A stretch of DNA of 64,000 bases from JBKBYG01 sp046313435. GTDB lineage: Bacteria; Pseudomonadota; Alphaproteobacteria; Rickettsiales; Arcanibacteraceae. Positions within the stretch are counted from its first letter, which is position 1. The number at the start of each line of letters is the position of its first letter. Both the position numbers and the translations under genes were made by a program. Positions 1 to 6,846 of this stretch are shown here, piece by piece. Under the pieces are notes generated by a model. That model searched no databases. It saw only the letters and a list, made by a program, of their open reading frames with translations, and had not been told where the DNA came from. The DNA lies in contig JBKBYG010000001.1 in NCBI GenBank assembly GCA_046313435.1, positions 71,421 to 135,420 of the forward strand. Direction: 5' to 3'.

Positions 1-299
1 ATGAAGATATAACAGCACGTTCATATTATTGGTTAGGAGAAATTTATATAGCTAAAAAAAATTATGAACAGGCTGCTGTAAATTTTTTACAAGCTTATAA
101 AAAAATTCCTACAGGAAGTAAAGCTCCAGATAGCTTATTAAAATTAGGTATTTCTCTTGGAAATTTAAAAAAGAATAGTGAAGCATGTAATATATTTGCA
201 AAACTGGCTAAAGAATTTCCTAATGCAAGCGAAAAAATAAACACCAAACTTGCAGCAGAAAATAAAAAATTAAGTTGCAAAATCGAATCATCAAATTAG
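1..299 (+). CDS. cpoB: CpoB/YbgF-like TPR protein, C-terminal end (partial)
   Basis: The reading frame is open from the window edge (first full codon at base 3) to TAG at 297-299. The about 98 visible residues form two TPR-like helical hairpins (segments beginning ARSYYWLGEIY and APDSLLKLGISL), followed by a third short one ending in a lysine-rich tail. The YWLGE and DSLLKLG motifs are typical of the C-terminal TPR part of CpoB/YbgF, the periplasmic protein that couples the Tol-Pal system to peptidoglycan synthesis. The N-terminus and any signal peptide lie outside the window, so a different TPR protein is possible. A palindromic repeat follows 81 bases downstream. Confidence 0.7.
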   Translation, partial: EDITARSYYWLGEIYIAKKNYEQAAVNFLQAYKKIPTGSKAPDSLLKLGISLGNLKKNSEACNIFAKLAKEFPNASEKINTKLAAENKKLSCKIESSN

Positions 300-380
300 T
301 ATTTTCATTTTGTATCTTGAATTGATAAAGTTTAGAAATTACCTTATTCTTATAATAAAAAAATTTAATAATATAATTAT

Positions 381-483
381 ATAGTTGTTTCAGTTAAATT
401 TTAGGCAAGGTGGGAGGAGTGAAGCCTAGTAATGCTAGGTGAGCGACGAATCATGATGCGTAAATTTCAAATCAAACTACTAT
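381..483 (+). repeat. about 100-bp palindromic repeat, copy 1
   Basis: The ends are imperfect inverted repeats: ATAGTTGTTTCAGTTAAAT on the left, and on the right the reverse complement of ATAGTAGTTTGATTTGAAAT. The centre holds a smaller palindrome, CCTAGTAATGCTAGG. The same ends occur, in the opposite orientation, at 7866-7974 and 25629-25831. No transposase is encoded, so it is a MITE- or REP-like element. It ends directly before the ribosome-binding site of the glutaredoxin gene. Confidence 0.65.
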
Positions 484-496
484 TATGGAGAGTGTA

Positions 497-760
497 ATGC
501 CAAAAATAATTATTTATACAAAAAATAATTGTCCATATTGCGATAAAGCAATAGCTTTACTTAAAATGAAAAATGTTAAGGATGTAGAATTAATTGATGC
601 TACAGAAAGTGAAGCTTTACGTGAAGAAATGATACAAAAATCAAATGGTAGAAGAACTTTTCCACAAATATTTATCAATAATCAACATATAGGTGGATTT
701 GACGATATGAATGCACTTAATCAAAAAGGGGAGTTAGATAAATTATTAAGCCTGAGCTAG
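497..760 (+). CDS. grxC: glutaredoxin 3
   Basis: This is a small dithiol oxidoreductase of the GrxC type that uses glutathione to reduce protein disulfides and ribonucleotide reductase. The active-site motif CPYC follows a first beta strand (KIIIYTKNN). It also has the TFPQIFIN cis-proline segment and the GGFDDM glutathione-binding loop, all in the usual order and spacing. The ATG at 497 gives 87 residues, the normal family length, and has GGAG at 487-490 as its ribosome-binding site. An in-frame ATG at 485 lies before that site and is unlikely. It sits nine bases before an M15 peptidase gene, so the two may be co-transcribed. Confidence 0.93.
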   Translation: MPKIIIYTKNNCPYCDKAIALLKMKNVKDVELIDATESEALREEMIQKSNGRRTFPQIFINNQHIGGFDDMNALNQKGELDKLLSLS

Positions 761-768
761 ATAATTTT

Positions 769-1431
769 ATGACTAGCATTAAGGCAAAGAAAAATTTTTC
801 TTCTCAAATTATTCCTAACGATATCGCTCAAGATATGATTGAAAAGAATATTTGGAATGAGAAATGCCCTGTATCTATTGATAGATTACGTCTATTAAGT
901 TTGTCATATTATGGTTTTGATAATAATGTCCATGATGATGGACAAATGATAGTGTTAGATATAGTCAGTGATAGAGTATTAATTATATTCAAAGAATTAT
1001 ATAATAAAAAATTTCCCATAAAAAAAATCAAATTAATGAATGATTATAATGGTGACGATGATTTATCTATGAAAGATAATAATTCCTCCGCTTTTATGTG
1101 TAGAGAAATTACAGGCGGAGGTAAGGCTTCTTTACACTCCTACGGTGTAGCAATTGACATTAATCCAATTCAAAATCCATATTTTAAACCTTCAGATCAA
1201 AATATTATATTATCTCCCATAAAAAGCAGTTATTTCGTTAATAGAACAAATATCAGACCGGGAATGGTAGAAACAGTAAAAGATATTTTTATAAATAATG
1301 GATTTAAAATATGGGGTGGGAATTGGAATGATCCTATTGATTGGATGCATTTTCAATTAGATAGAGAATTAACAGAGAAACTTATTAAAATGGATAAGGA
1401 TTTGGCAATAAAATATTTCAACAGTATCTGA
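769..1431 (+). CDS. M15-family D,D- or L,D-peptidase-like protein
   Basis: A 220-residue protein with the metal-binding pattern of M15 peptidoglycan peptidases: H123 and D130 in HSYGVAID, and H194 in the WMHFQL motif near the C-terminus. A preceding GGGKAS loop also matches the M15C (CwlK/VanY-like) group. These enzymes trim peptide stems of cell-wall material. I see no signal peptide or membrane segment, so export is unclear; a cytoplasmic role in muropeptide handling is possible. The start is the only ATG near the upstream gene and has a weak ribosome-binding site. The protein is AT-rich in codon use like its neighbours. Confidence 0.75.
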   Translation: MTSIKAKKNFSSQIIPNDIAQDMIEKNIWNEKCPVSIDRLRLLSLSYYGFDNNVHDDGQMIVLDIVSDRVLIIFKELYNKKFPIKKIKLMNDYNGDDDLSMKDNNSSAFMCREITGGGKASLHSYGVAIDINPIQNPYFKPSDQNIILSPIKSSYFVNRTNIRPGMVETVKDIFINNGFKIWGGNWNDPIDWMHFQLDRELTEKLIKMDKDLAIKYFNSI

Positions 1432-1551
1432 ATATCCAAAAAGTATATTAATTTTGTAATAGACTATAGACGTTTTGAGAAAAGATTAATAAGGATAGTC
1501 AAAATAAATTGGAAACAAATTTTTAAAGGATATTTAGCTAATGGGAAAGTT

Positions 1552-2160
1552 ATGAATACAACTATTATAATAAATGGTCCTTCTTGCGCAGGAAAAACAA
1601 CAATAGCAAAAGAAATATGTAAACAGTCTAAAAATGGATTTGTACATTTGCAGATTGATAAAACTGGTGATTATTATAACACAATTTTCCCCAATAAATT
1701 TCAGTTTGTAGAAAATGAAGTTGGTACAGAAAATAATGATGATACACTTAAAGGTTTGTTTAACAATAATAGACTTGCGCGTAGAAAAATAATAACTTCT
1801 ATATTACTTGCAACTGCCAAAGAGTTATTGAGCCAAAATTTTAACATTATAATAGATACAGCATTGGACGGCCCTGATGCTCAAGAAATGGCAGAATATT
1901 ATATGAAATATTTAAAAGGCTATGAGATCAAATTTGTAGGAATATATTGCCCAGTTGAAGAAAGATTAAGAAGACTCAAAACAAGAGATGACAACCTATT
2001 TTTGACAGAAGATTTTATACGATTACAAACAGACCAGTATAATGTCTTTGATCTTTGCAAGCAGTTTTACGACGCTTGGTTTGATAGTTCGCAGTTGAAT
2101 GGCCAAGAGATAGCTTCAAGAATATTGTGTAGTGAAGATCTTAAAACAAGTTCAAGATAA
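1552..2160 (+). CDS. chloramphenicol phosphotransferase-like P-loop kinase
   Basis: The protein starts with a beta strand and a Walker A motif, NGPSCAGKTT (residues 8-17). D36, in HLQIDK, stands where Streptomyces chloramphenicol 3-O-phosphotransferase has its catalytic Asp37. Later strands (NIIIDT; FVGIYCPVEERLRR, with a lid-like arginine segment) fit the CPT-like family. The length of 202 residues is slightly longer than typical. The true substrate is unknown, since family members act on diverse small molecules. The last codons and the stop lie inside a short dispersed repeat, which suggests the original C-terminus was altered. It heads a run of small-molecule-modifying enzymes. Confidence 0.72.
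   Translation: MNTTIIINGPSCAGKTTIAKEICKQSKNGFVHLQIDKTGDYYNTIFPNKFQFVENEVGTENNDDTLKGLFNNNRLARRKIITSILLATAKELLSQNFNIIIDTALDGPDAQEMAEYYMKYLKGYEIKFVGIYCPVEERLRRLKTRDDNLFLTEDFIRLQTDQYNVFDLCKQFYDAWFDSSQLNGQEIASRILCSEDLKTSSR
2137..2160 (-). repeat. degenerate HPELVSGS-type short repeat
   Basis: The reverse complement of this stretch matches the element at 2299-2325 (TCATCCTGAACTTGTTTCAGG type) with several changes. It encodes the last eight residues and the stop codon of the CPT-like gene. Confidence 0.45.
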
Positions 2161-2181
2161 ATAAGGCAGAGGAAAAGGAAT

Positions 2182-2250
2182 ATGACACAGAAGATTCATT
2201 TTGAAAAAGCTAGATTATAGCATATAGATAATATTTCTAATTAGTTTGTT
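2182..2250 (+). pseudogene. truncated duplicate of the GNAT acetyltransferase 5' end
   Basis: About 55 bases starting at ATG 2182 (ATGACACAGAAGATTCATTT) match the first 55 bases of the acetyltransferase gene at 3624 with few differences. The upstream A/G-rich ribosome-binding stretch matches too. The frame meets TAG after about a dozen codons, and the similarity then fades. I read it as a remnant of a duplication. Confidence 0.6.
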
Positions 2251-2298
2251 CGGGATTTTATAGTTAAATTGTAAAATAATACCATATTTATCACCAGT

Positions 2299-2325
2299 GT
2301 CATCCTGAACTTGTTTCAGGACCTC
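2299..2325 (+). repeat. HPELVSGS-type dispersed palindromic repeat
   Basis: It has a palindromic core: TCCTGAA (2303-2309) and TTCAGGA (2315-2321) around a five-base loop. The sequence gtcatcctgaacttgtttc is a repeat type seen between genes in many bacteria. Degenerate inverted copies lie at 2137-2160, 3502-3525 and 3569-3592. Confidence 0.65.
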
Positions 2326-2423
2326 TTAATTTTAAAATACAACTAAGTACTTGTAAAGAGTTACAATTTGATGCAATTTAAGCTTTTCTACCAATAATCA
2401 ACTTCTAAGAAAGTAGGACAAGT

Positions 2424-2873
2424 ATGAACAAAGATAATATACATGTTTTAGCTAGAGGCATCATTATTGATCAAGAGCACATCTTGCTTTGTAAAATTCT
2501 TGATCTTCCTATCAGTTTTTATTTTTTACCGGGTGGGCATATAGAACATGGTGAATCTGCTCAAGATGCTGTTTTGCGTGAATTAACCGAAGAAACAGGT
2601 TCGAAGTGCAAAGTAAAAAAGTTTTTGGGTTGTCTTGAATATAGTTTTGAGCCAGGGCATAACAGCATTTGCCATAATCATGAATATAATTTTATTTTTG
2701 AAATCGCATCAGATGATTTGAAAATTGAAAATAAAATTCCACAAATTGAAACCCATATTGAATTAGTTTGGATTTCTCTAGATAAACTATCTGAAATAGA
2801 TTTTAGAGCAGAACCTCTTAAAGAACTAATACCCTATTGGCTAAAATCCGTAACTCAAGATGTTTTTAAGTAA
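2424..2873 (+). CDS. Nudix hydrolase
   Basis: A 149-residue Nudix protein. The Nudix box GX5EX7REUXEEXGU is complete and begins at G38 (GHIEHGESAQ, then RELTEETG), so the metal-binding glutamates are present. Nudix enzymes hydrolyse nucleoside diphosphates linked to another group; the substrate cannot be read from the sequence. The start ATG has AGGAC a few bases upstream. The next gene, also Nudix, overlaps its end by 14 bases, so the two are translationally coupled or at least co-transcribed. Confidence 0.9.
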   Translation: MNKDNIHVLARGIIIDQEHILLCKILDLPISFYFLPGGHIEHGESAQDAVLRELTEETGSKCKVKKFLGCLEYSFEPGHNSICHNHEYNFIFEIASDDLKIENKIPQIETHIELVWISLDKLSEIDFRAEPLKELIPYWLKSVTQDVFK

Positions 2874-3450
2874 TGATATGAACGAACTTGTTTTACAAAA
2901 TAATTCTATAACAACAGAAATATACAACCTTATATCAAATATAGTTCCATATGACGAGCTTGAGAAAGAACATATTACAGATACTCTTTCATGGATTGAA
3001 ACTGGCGTTCCTATATTCCGTATTGAAAAACCTGATACGCCAAATAAACATCTTGTATCTTATTTTGTGCTATTTAACCAAAATAATAAAAAAATTCTCT
3101 TAGTAGATCACAAGAAAGCTTTGCTTTGGTTACCTTCTGGCGGACATTTTGAACCTGATGAAGACCCAAAAGAAGCAGCTAGAAGAGAATGTTTTGAAGA
3201 ACTTCAAATAGAGGCTGATTTTTGGATAGAAGACCCAATTTTCTTAACATCCGCTACAACAGTTGGAGTGACTGCTGGACATACAGATGTAAGCCTATGG
3301 TATGTTTTAAAAGGAGATAGTAACCTTTCCTACAAATTTGATAGAGAAGAATTTAATGATGTAAAATGGTTTAGGTTTGAGGAGATTCCTTACGGCAAAT
3401 CCGATCCTCATATGCACAGGTTTATAGAAAAATTAAAAGGGTATTTATGA
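2860..3450 (+). CDS. Nudix hydrolase with N-terminal extension
   Basis: A 196-residue protein with a complete Nudix box beginning at G95 (GHFEPDEDPKEAARRE, then CFEEL). Ahead of it is a helical region of about 60 residues containing SWIETG, a layout seen in a subgroup of Nudix proteins often found beside resistance-like genes. The ATG at 2860 overlaps the upstream Nudix gene by 14 bases; ATG 2878, just after that stop, is an equally good start. The two Nudix proteins are quite different in sequence, so they are not a recent duplication. Confidence 0.88.
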   Translation: MFLSNDMNELVLQNNSITTEIYNLISNIVPYDELEKEHITDTLSWIETGVPIFRIEKPDTPNKHLVSYFVLFNQNNKKILLVDHKKALLWLPSGGHFEPDEDPKEAARRECFEELQIEADFWIEDPIFLTSATTVGVTAGHTDVSLWYVLKGDSNLSYKFDREEFNDVKWFRFEEIPYGKSDPHMHRFIEKLKGYL

Positions 3451-3501
3451 GCATGAATTTAAAGCATAGAGAAGCAAAACAAGGGATTTAGATTTACTTA
3501 G

Positions 3502-3525
3502 ATCTTGAAACAAGTTTAGGATGAT
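3502..3525 (-). repeat. degenerate HPELVSGS-type short repeat
   Basis: The inverted copy reads TCTTGAAACAAGTTTAGGAT on the + strand, close to the reverse complement of the element at 2299-2325. It lies between the second Nudix gene and the acetyltransferase gene. Confidence 0.5.
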
Positions 3526-3568
3526 TAAAGCAAGGAATGAGGAAAATAGTATACAGAATACTTATTTA

Positions 3569-3592
3569 GAACTAAACACAAGTTTAAGATGA
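3569..3592 (-). repeat. degenerate HPELVSGS-type short repeat
   Basis: A further decayed inverted copy (ACACAAGTTTAAGATGAA) lies about 65 bases after the previous one. The pair suggests local tandem duplication of the repeat upstream of the acetyltransferase gene. Confidence 0.4.
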
Positions 3593-3623
3593 ATAATACA
3601 GGGTTTGATTAAGGAAAAGAAAT

Positions 3624-4190
3624 ATGACACAAAAAATTCATTTCGAAAAAGTTACATCAGATCATATAGATATTATTTTTAGCTGGCTTAATCAGGGTTT
3701 TATTAAAGAGTTTTGGGACAATACTCAAGGACATAAAGATGATATTATCAATTTTGTAGAGGGGCGAAAAACACTTTCTAATTATGCAGATGGCAAATAT
3801 GTTTATTGGATTGCATCAGCGGGTGACGTGCCATTTGCAATGTTTATGACAATTCATGAAACTCAAGATGAGGATATAGGCCAAGAAAAGTTAGATCATC
3901 TATCTAAAATAGGAAATACTTATGGGCTTGATTACATGATTGGTAATTCCAATTTCTTCGGTAAAGGTTACGGGGCAACTACATTGACTAAGTTCATTGA
4001 TTTTTTCCGAGAGTATATTGACCCAAAAGCTGATACTTTTATAATTGATCCAGCTAGCGATAATCCCCGCGCAAAGCATGTTTATATGAAAGCAGGCTTT
4101 ACTCATATATGTGATTTTATGATGGAGGGTGATTATAGTGGTGCTGGTCAAATGCATCATTTGCTTATAAAGAATTTTAAACGCCTATAG
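3624..4190 (+). CDS. GNAT N-acetyltransferase, AAC(6')-like
   Basis: A 188-residue GNAT-fold protein. The acetyl-CoA-binding motif A is visible as DYMIGNSNFFGKGYG, followed by helix and strand segments and the C-terminal NPRAKHVYMKAGF motif. The overall pattern (early FSWLNQ, then the WIAS strand) resembles the AAC(6')/IucB-like acetyltransferase group that includes aminoglycoside and siderophore acetylases. The substrate is not determinable. A good AAGGA ribosome-binding site precedes ATG 3624. Its 5' end was once duplicated (remnant at 2182). It is followed after 31 bases by an aminoglycoside-kinase-like gene. Confidence 0.85.
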   Translation: MTQKIHFEKVTSDHIDIIFSWLNQGFIKEFWDNTQGHKDDIINFVEGRKTLSNYADGKYVYWIASAGDVPFAMFMTIHETQDEDIGQEKLDHLSKIGNTYGLDYMIGNSNFFGKGYGATTLTKFIDFFREYIDPKADTFIIDPASDNPRAKHVYMKAGFTHICDFMMEGDYSGAGQMHHLLIKNFKRL

Positions 4191-4221
4191 AACATAATCT
4201 TACAAGGGTAGAGAGGATAAT

Positions 4222-5106
4222 ATGAGTAATATTCAAGAAATCACACCCCATATTGCCCATAAATTGATTGCTGAACAATTTCCTGAATATGCCCATCTAC
4301 CTGTGACGGAAGTTGAAAAACAAGGGCACGATAATCGCACTTACCGTTTAGGCAATAAATTGCTTATTCGCATGCCAACAAGTGAAGAATATGCTTTAAA
4401 AGTTGGTATAGAACAAGAATTATTACCAAAGCTTGCACTGCATTTGAGCCTCAATATTCCGGTGCCAGTTAAAAGGGGTGAGCCATCAAATTACTACCCA
4501 TATCCATTCTCAATTTACAGCTGGCTTAAAGGAGTAAGCATTAATCTTTTAACTTTATCTGAAGATGAGCTTAAGCAGCTTGCATTTGATTTAGCAAAAT
4601 TTTTAAAAGAGTTGCAAAGCATTACAAAAGTCAGTGGTCCAGCGCCTGGGCAGCATAATTTTTGGCGCGGTGATCATCTAATGGTATATAATAAAGAAAC
4701 TCATGAGCAAATTCAAAAACTATCAGATATTATTAATGCTAATCAAGCACTCAGTATCTGGGAAGAGGCTTGCAAAACCAAATGGCATAAACCTCCAGTT
4801 TGGATTCATGGCGATTTTGCAATAGGTAACATATTATATAAAGATGGGAAATTAACTTCAATTATTGATTTTGGAGGTATGGCATTAGGTGATCCTGCGT
4901 GTGATCTTGTAATTGCTTGGACTTTTCTTAAAGAAAAAGCCCGGGATGTTTTTATACATGAAATAGATTTAGACAATGATACTTGGCTTCGTGCACAAGG
5001 ATGGGCTTTATGGAAGGCAACATTTGAGCTGTGTGAAATTGAAGATAAAAATAGCCTAGAAGCACGAAAACAGAAGAAAATAATTGAGGATGTACTGGAG
5101 GCTTGA
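4222..5106 (+). CDS. aminoglycoside phosphotransferase-family kinase
   Basis: A 294-residue APH-fold small-molecule kinase. The catalytic Brenner motif is present as HGDFAIGN (H196, D198, N203), and the metal-binding segment is DFGG followed by GDPACDL (D216, D224, D228). The N-terminal ATP-binding part contains NRTYRLGNKLLIRMP. Homologues in this family phosphorylate aminoglycosides, macrolides or metabolites such as homoserine or choline; the sequence alone does not choose. A strong AGAGGAT ribosome-binding site precedes the ATG. By eye the base composition is less AT-rich than that of its neighbours, which could indicate acquisition from elsewhere. It closes the accessory + strand cluster. 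Confidence 0.88.
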   Translation: MSNIQEITPHIAHKLIAEQFPEYAHLPVTEVEKQGHDNRTYRLGNKLLIRMPTSEEYALKVGIEQELLPKLALHLSLNIPVPVKRGEPSNYYPYPFSIYSWLKGVSINLLTLSEDELKQLAFDLAKFLKELQSITKVSGPAPGQHNFWRGDHLMVYNKETHEQIQKLSDIINANQALSIWEEACKTKWHKPPVWIHGDFAIGNILYKDGKLTSIIDFGGMALGDPACDLVIAWTFLKEKARDVFIHEIDLDNDTWLRAQGWALWKATFELCEIEDKNSLEARKQKKIIEDVLEA

Positions 5107-5138
5107 TAATATTAACTCTATTTAAAAAAATAATAGGC

Positions 5139-5183
5139 TATATTTTTAAGTCTCTTGAAGGATTGAGACAAGAATATATTTTT
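5139..5183 (+). terminator. possible terminator hairpin
   Basis: GTCTC and GAGAC pair around ttgaaggatt, and the AT-rich flanks (TATATTTTT and GAATATAT) extend the stem. A T-rich stretch follows. It lies just after the APH-like kinase gene. The stem contains mismatches. Confidence 0.4.
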
Positions 5184-5236
5184 ATTAAACAGCAAAGTAA
5201 TAAAAAATTAATATCTATAATATACTATTTATTAAT

Positions 5237-6106
5237 ATGAAAATAAGAAATATTAGAAGTGATAAAGTTATGGTAAAAAGAAATTTAATGATTAAAAAAC
5301 TCACTAATTTAATTTTTATTGTAAGCTTAGTTTTACCTTTTCAAACATTCGCTAATAAAGAACATAAATTAACAAAAGATGAAATTGAGTATTACGTATT
5401 AAATAACAAAACTTATTCAAATGCAGTTAATATAAGTCAGAAATACGGTCGTGATTTAACTAATTTAGACTTAAGAGGAGTTTATTTAAAAGATACAATA
5501 TTATCAGATATGAATTTCACGAATACTATATTTGATTTAGCTAATTTGAGTAATGCTTATTTAGTAAATAGTAATTTAACCAATACTAGCTTAAAAGGGA
5601 TTGATGCAAGTGGAACAATTTTAAATAGGGCAGTTTTAAGTAAAGCTAATCTTCAATTAGCTTGGTTAGATGAAGCCTCCTTAATTGATAGTAATCTAAC
5701 ATCAGCTAAAATGAGAGGTATAAATCTTTCAGGTACTAATTTAACAAGAGCAAATTTGACAGGTGTAGATCTTACGGGCGCAAATTTAAAAGATGCAATT
5801 TTAGTAGATGCAAATTTGAAAAATGCAATACTCACAAATGCAAATTTGAAAAATGCAGATTTGACAGGAGTAAATTTGGAAAATTCTAATTTAAAATTTG
5901 CTAATTTTGAAGGGGCTACTCTCACTCAGGTAATTCTAAAAGGCGCAAATATTGAAGGGGCTGACTTTAGAAGGGCAGATTTAAGAGGAGCAGATTTTAA
6001 TAATATCATATTCAAAAATACAATATTTAAAAGAGCGAAAGTTGATTTAATTAAAGGTTTAAGTGAAGCTCAGGAAAAAAATTTAAGTGTTTTAGTTAGA
6101 GAATAA
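5237..6106 (+). CDS. exported pentapeptide-repeat protein
   Basis: After an N-terminal hydrophobic signal-like segment (LTNLIFIVSLVLPF, ending FANK), the protein is built from roughly 35 tandem A(N/D)LXX pentapeptides, for example GANLKDAILVDANLK, from about residue 75 to 275. Such repeats form a right-handed square beta-helix. The signal suggests a periplasmic or secreted location. The function of most such proteins is unknown; some bind DNA gyrase, others are secreted effectors. The ATGs at 5237, 5270 and 5288 are all in frame; 5270 or 5288 gives a more normal signal peptide. A second pentapeptide protein, without a signal, is at 60673. Confidence 0.85.
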   Translation: MKIRNIRSDKVMVKRNLMIKKLTNLIFIVSLVLPFQTFANKEHKLTKDEIEYYVLNNKTYSNAVNISQKYGRDLTNLDLRGVYLKDTILSDMNFTNTIFDLANLSNAYLVNSNLTNTSLKGIDASGTILNRAVLSKANLQLAWLDEASLIDSNLTSAKMRGINLSGTNLTRANLTGVDLTGANLKDAILVDANLKNAILTNANLKNADLTGVNLENSNLKFANFEGATLTQVILKGANIEGADFRRADLRGADFNNIIFKNTIFKRAKVDLIKGLSEAQEKNLSVLVRE

Positions 6107-6150
6107 TATTTATACTTGCTTAAAATTATTCTTTTCAATAATTTAATAAA

Positions 6151-6254
6151 TAGACGTCTTGTACAGCCTTACTTTTGTATCGGATTTGTACGTTGATTTG
6201 GTGCTCGAATCTTAATGTACCTTCTTGGCACACTCCGATTCTGTAAGACTTCTA
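6151..6254 (+). repeat. 104-bp imperfect palindrome
   Basis: The ends TAGACGTCTTGTACAG and CTGTAAGACTTCTA are imperfect inverted repeats. Internally, CTTACTTTTGTATCGGA on the left pairs with TCCGATTCTGTAAG on the right. The whole unit can fold as one long hairpin. It lies between the pentapeptide gene and the next gene and encodes nothing visible. It may be related to the 100-bp repeat family, but its ends differ. Confidence 0.5.
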
Positions 6255-6275
6255 ATATAATTATTGAGAAAAGAA

Positions 6276-6803
6276 ATGCCATTAAATAAAGAAATTTTAT
6301 CAGATCATCTAAATGCTGCAGCAAATCTAACAGGATCTTCAATACTGAAGATTAGTAGTAAAATACTGAAACAAACTTCAAAAACTGTTGAAGATGTAAG
6401 TACTAAAACTTTTGGTTTAAGTATATTAGTTTCTACTGTCACAGGGAATCCTTTCCCTATTGCAATAAATATTATAGGCCAAAACCAAAGGTCAAAAACT
6501 GATTTATTAAGTACAAAATTGGAAGAATTATCTGATCAATTATATAATAATTCGGGTAAAATATATAAAGATTTAAAAAATAAACAGCGAGAAATCAAGG
6601 CCCAAGAATGTAGCAAAAATTGGGAAATGGTAGAAAGAGAAGACACAGATGTAAAAAAATTATACGAAGAAGATTGGGAAATAGTTGAAAAAGGAACTAG
6701 CGAAAGTATTGATGATTGCTCAACTGAGTCTTGTGTTGCAGCATATAAACTTAAAAAATCATTAAGTGTAGGCGATTTAAAATTCTCAGAGTTTACAATA
6801 TAA
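6276..6803 (+). CDS. unknown 175-residue protein
   Basis: I do not recognise this protein. Starting from ATG 6276 (preferred over the upstream TTG at 6264), it has an amphipathic N-terminal half rich in Ser/Thr/Lys with one moderately hydrophobic stretch near residues 46-68. A charged helical segment follows (KLEELSDQLY). The C-terminal part carries two related motifs, NWEMVER (115-121) and DWEIVEK (133-139), about 18 residues apart. The C-terminus is polar. No signal peptide is evident. Isolation between repeat DNA and an ankyrin gene, and lack of recognisable relatives, fit a lineage-specific protein, perhaps an effector, but this is only inference. Confidence 0.6.
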   Translation: MPLNKEILSDHLNAAANLTGSSILKISSKILKQTSKTVEDVSTKTFGLSILVSTVTGNPFPIAINIIGQNQRSKTDLLSTKLEELSDQLYNNSGKIYKDLKNKQREIKAQECSKNWEMVEREDTDVKKLYEEDWEIVEKGTSESIDDCSTESCVAAYKLKKSLSVGDLKFSEFTI

Positions 6804-6846
6804 AATTTTAATTTAGTTATATTTGAGTTTTATCAATAAGTTTGTT

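Noticed and set aside
5653..5925. 90-residue antisense frame in the pentapeptide gene
   Set aside because: It is the mirror of the repeated ANLXX codons, giving a periodic FKFA pattern. Such antisense frames are expected from repeats.
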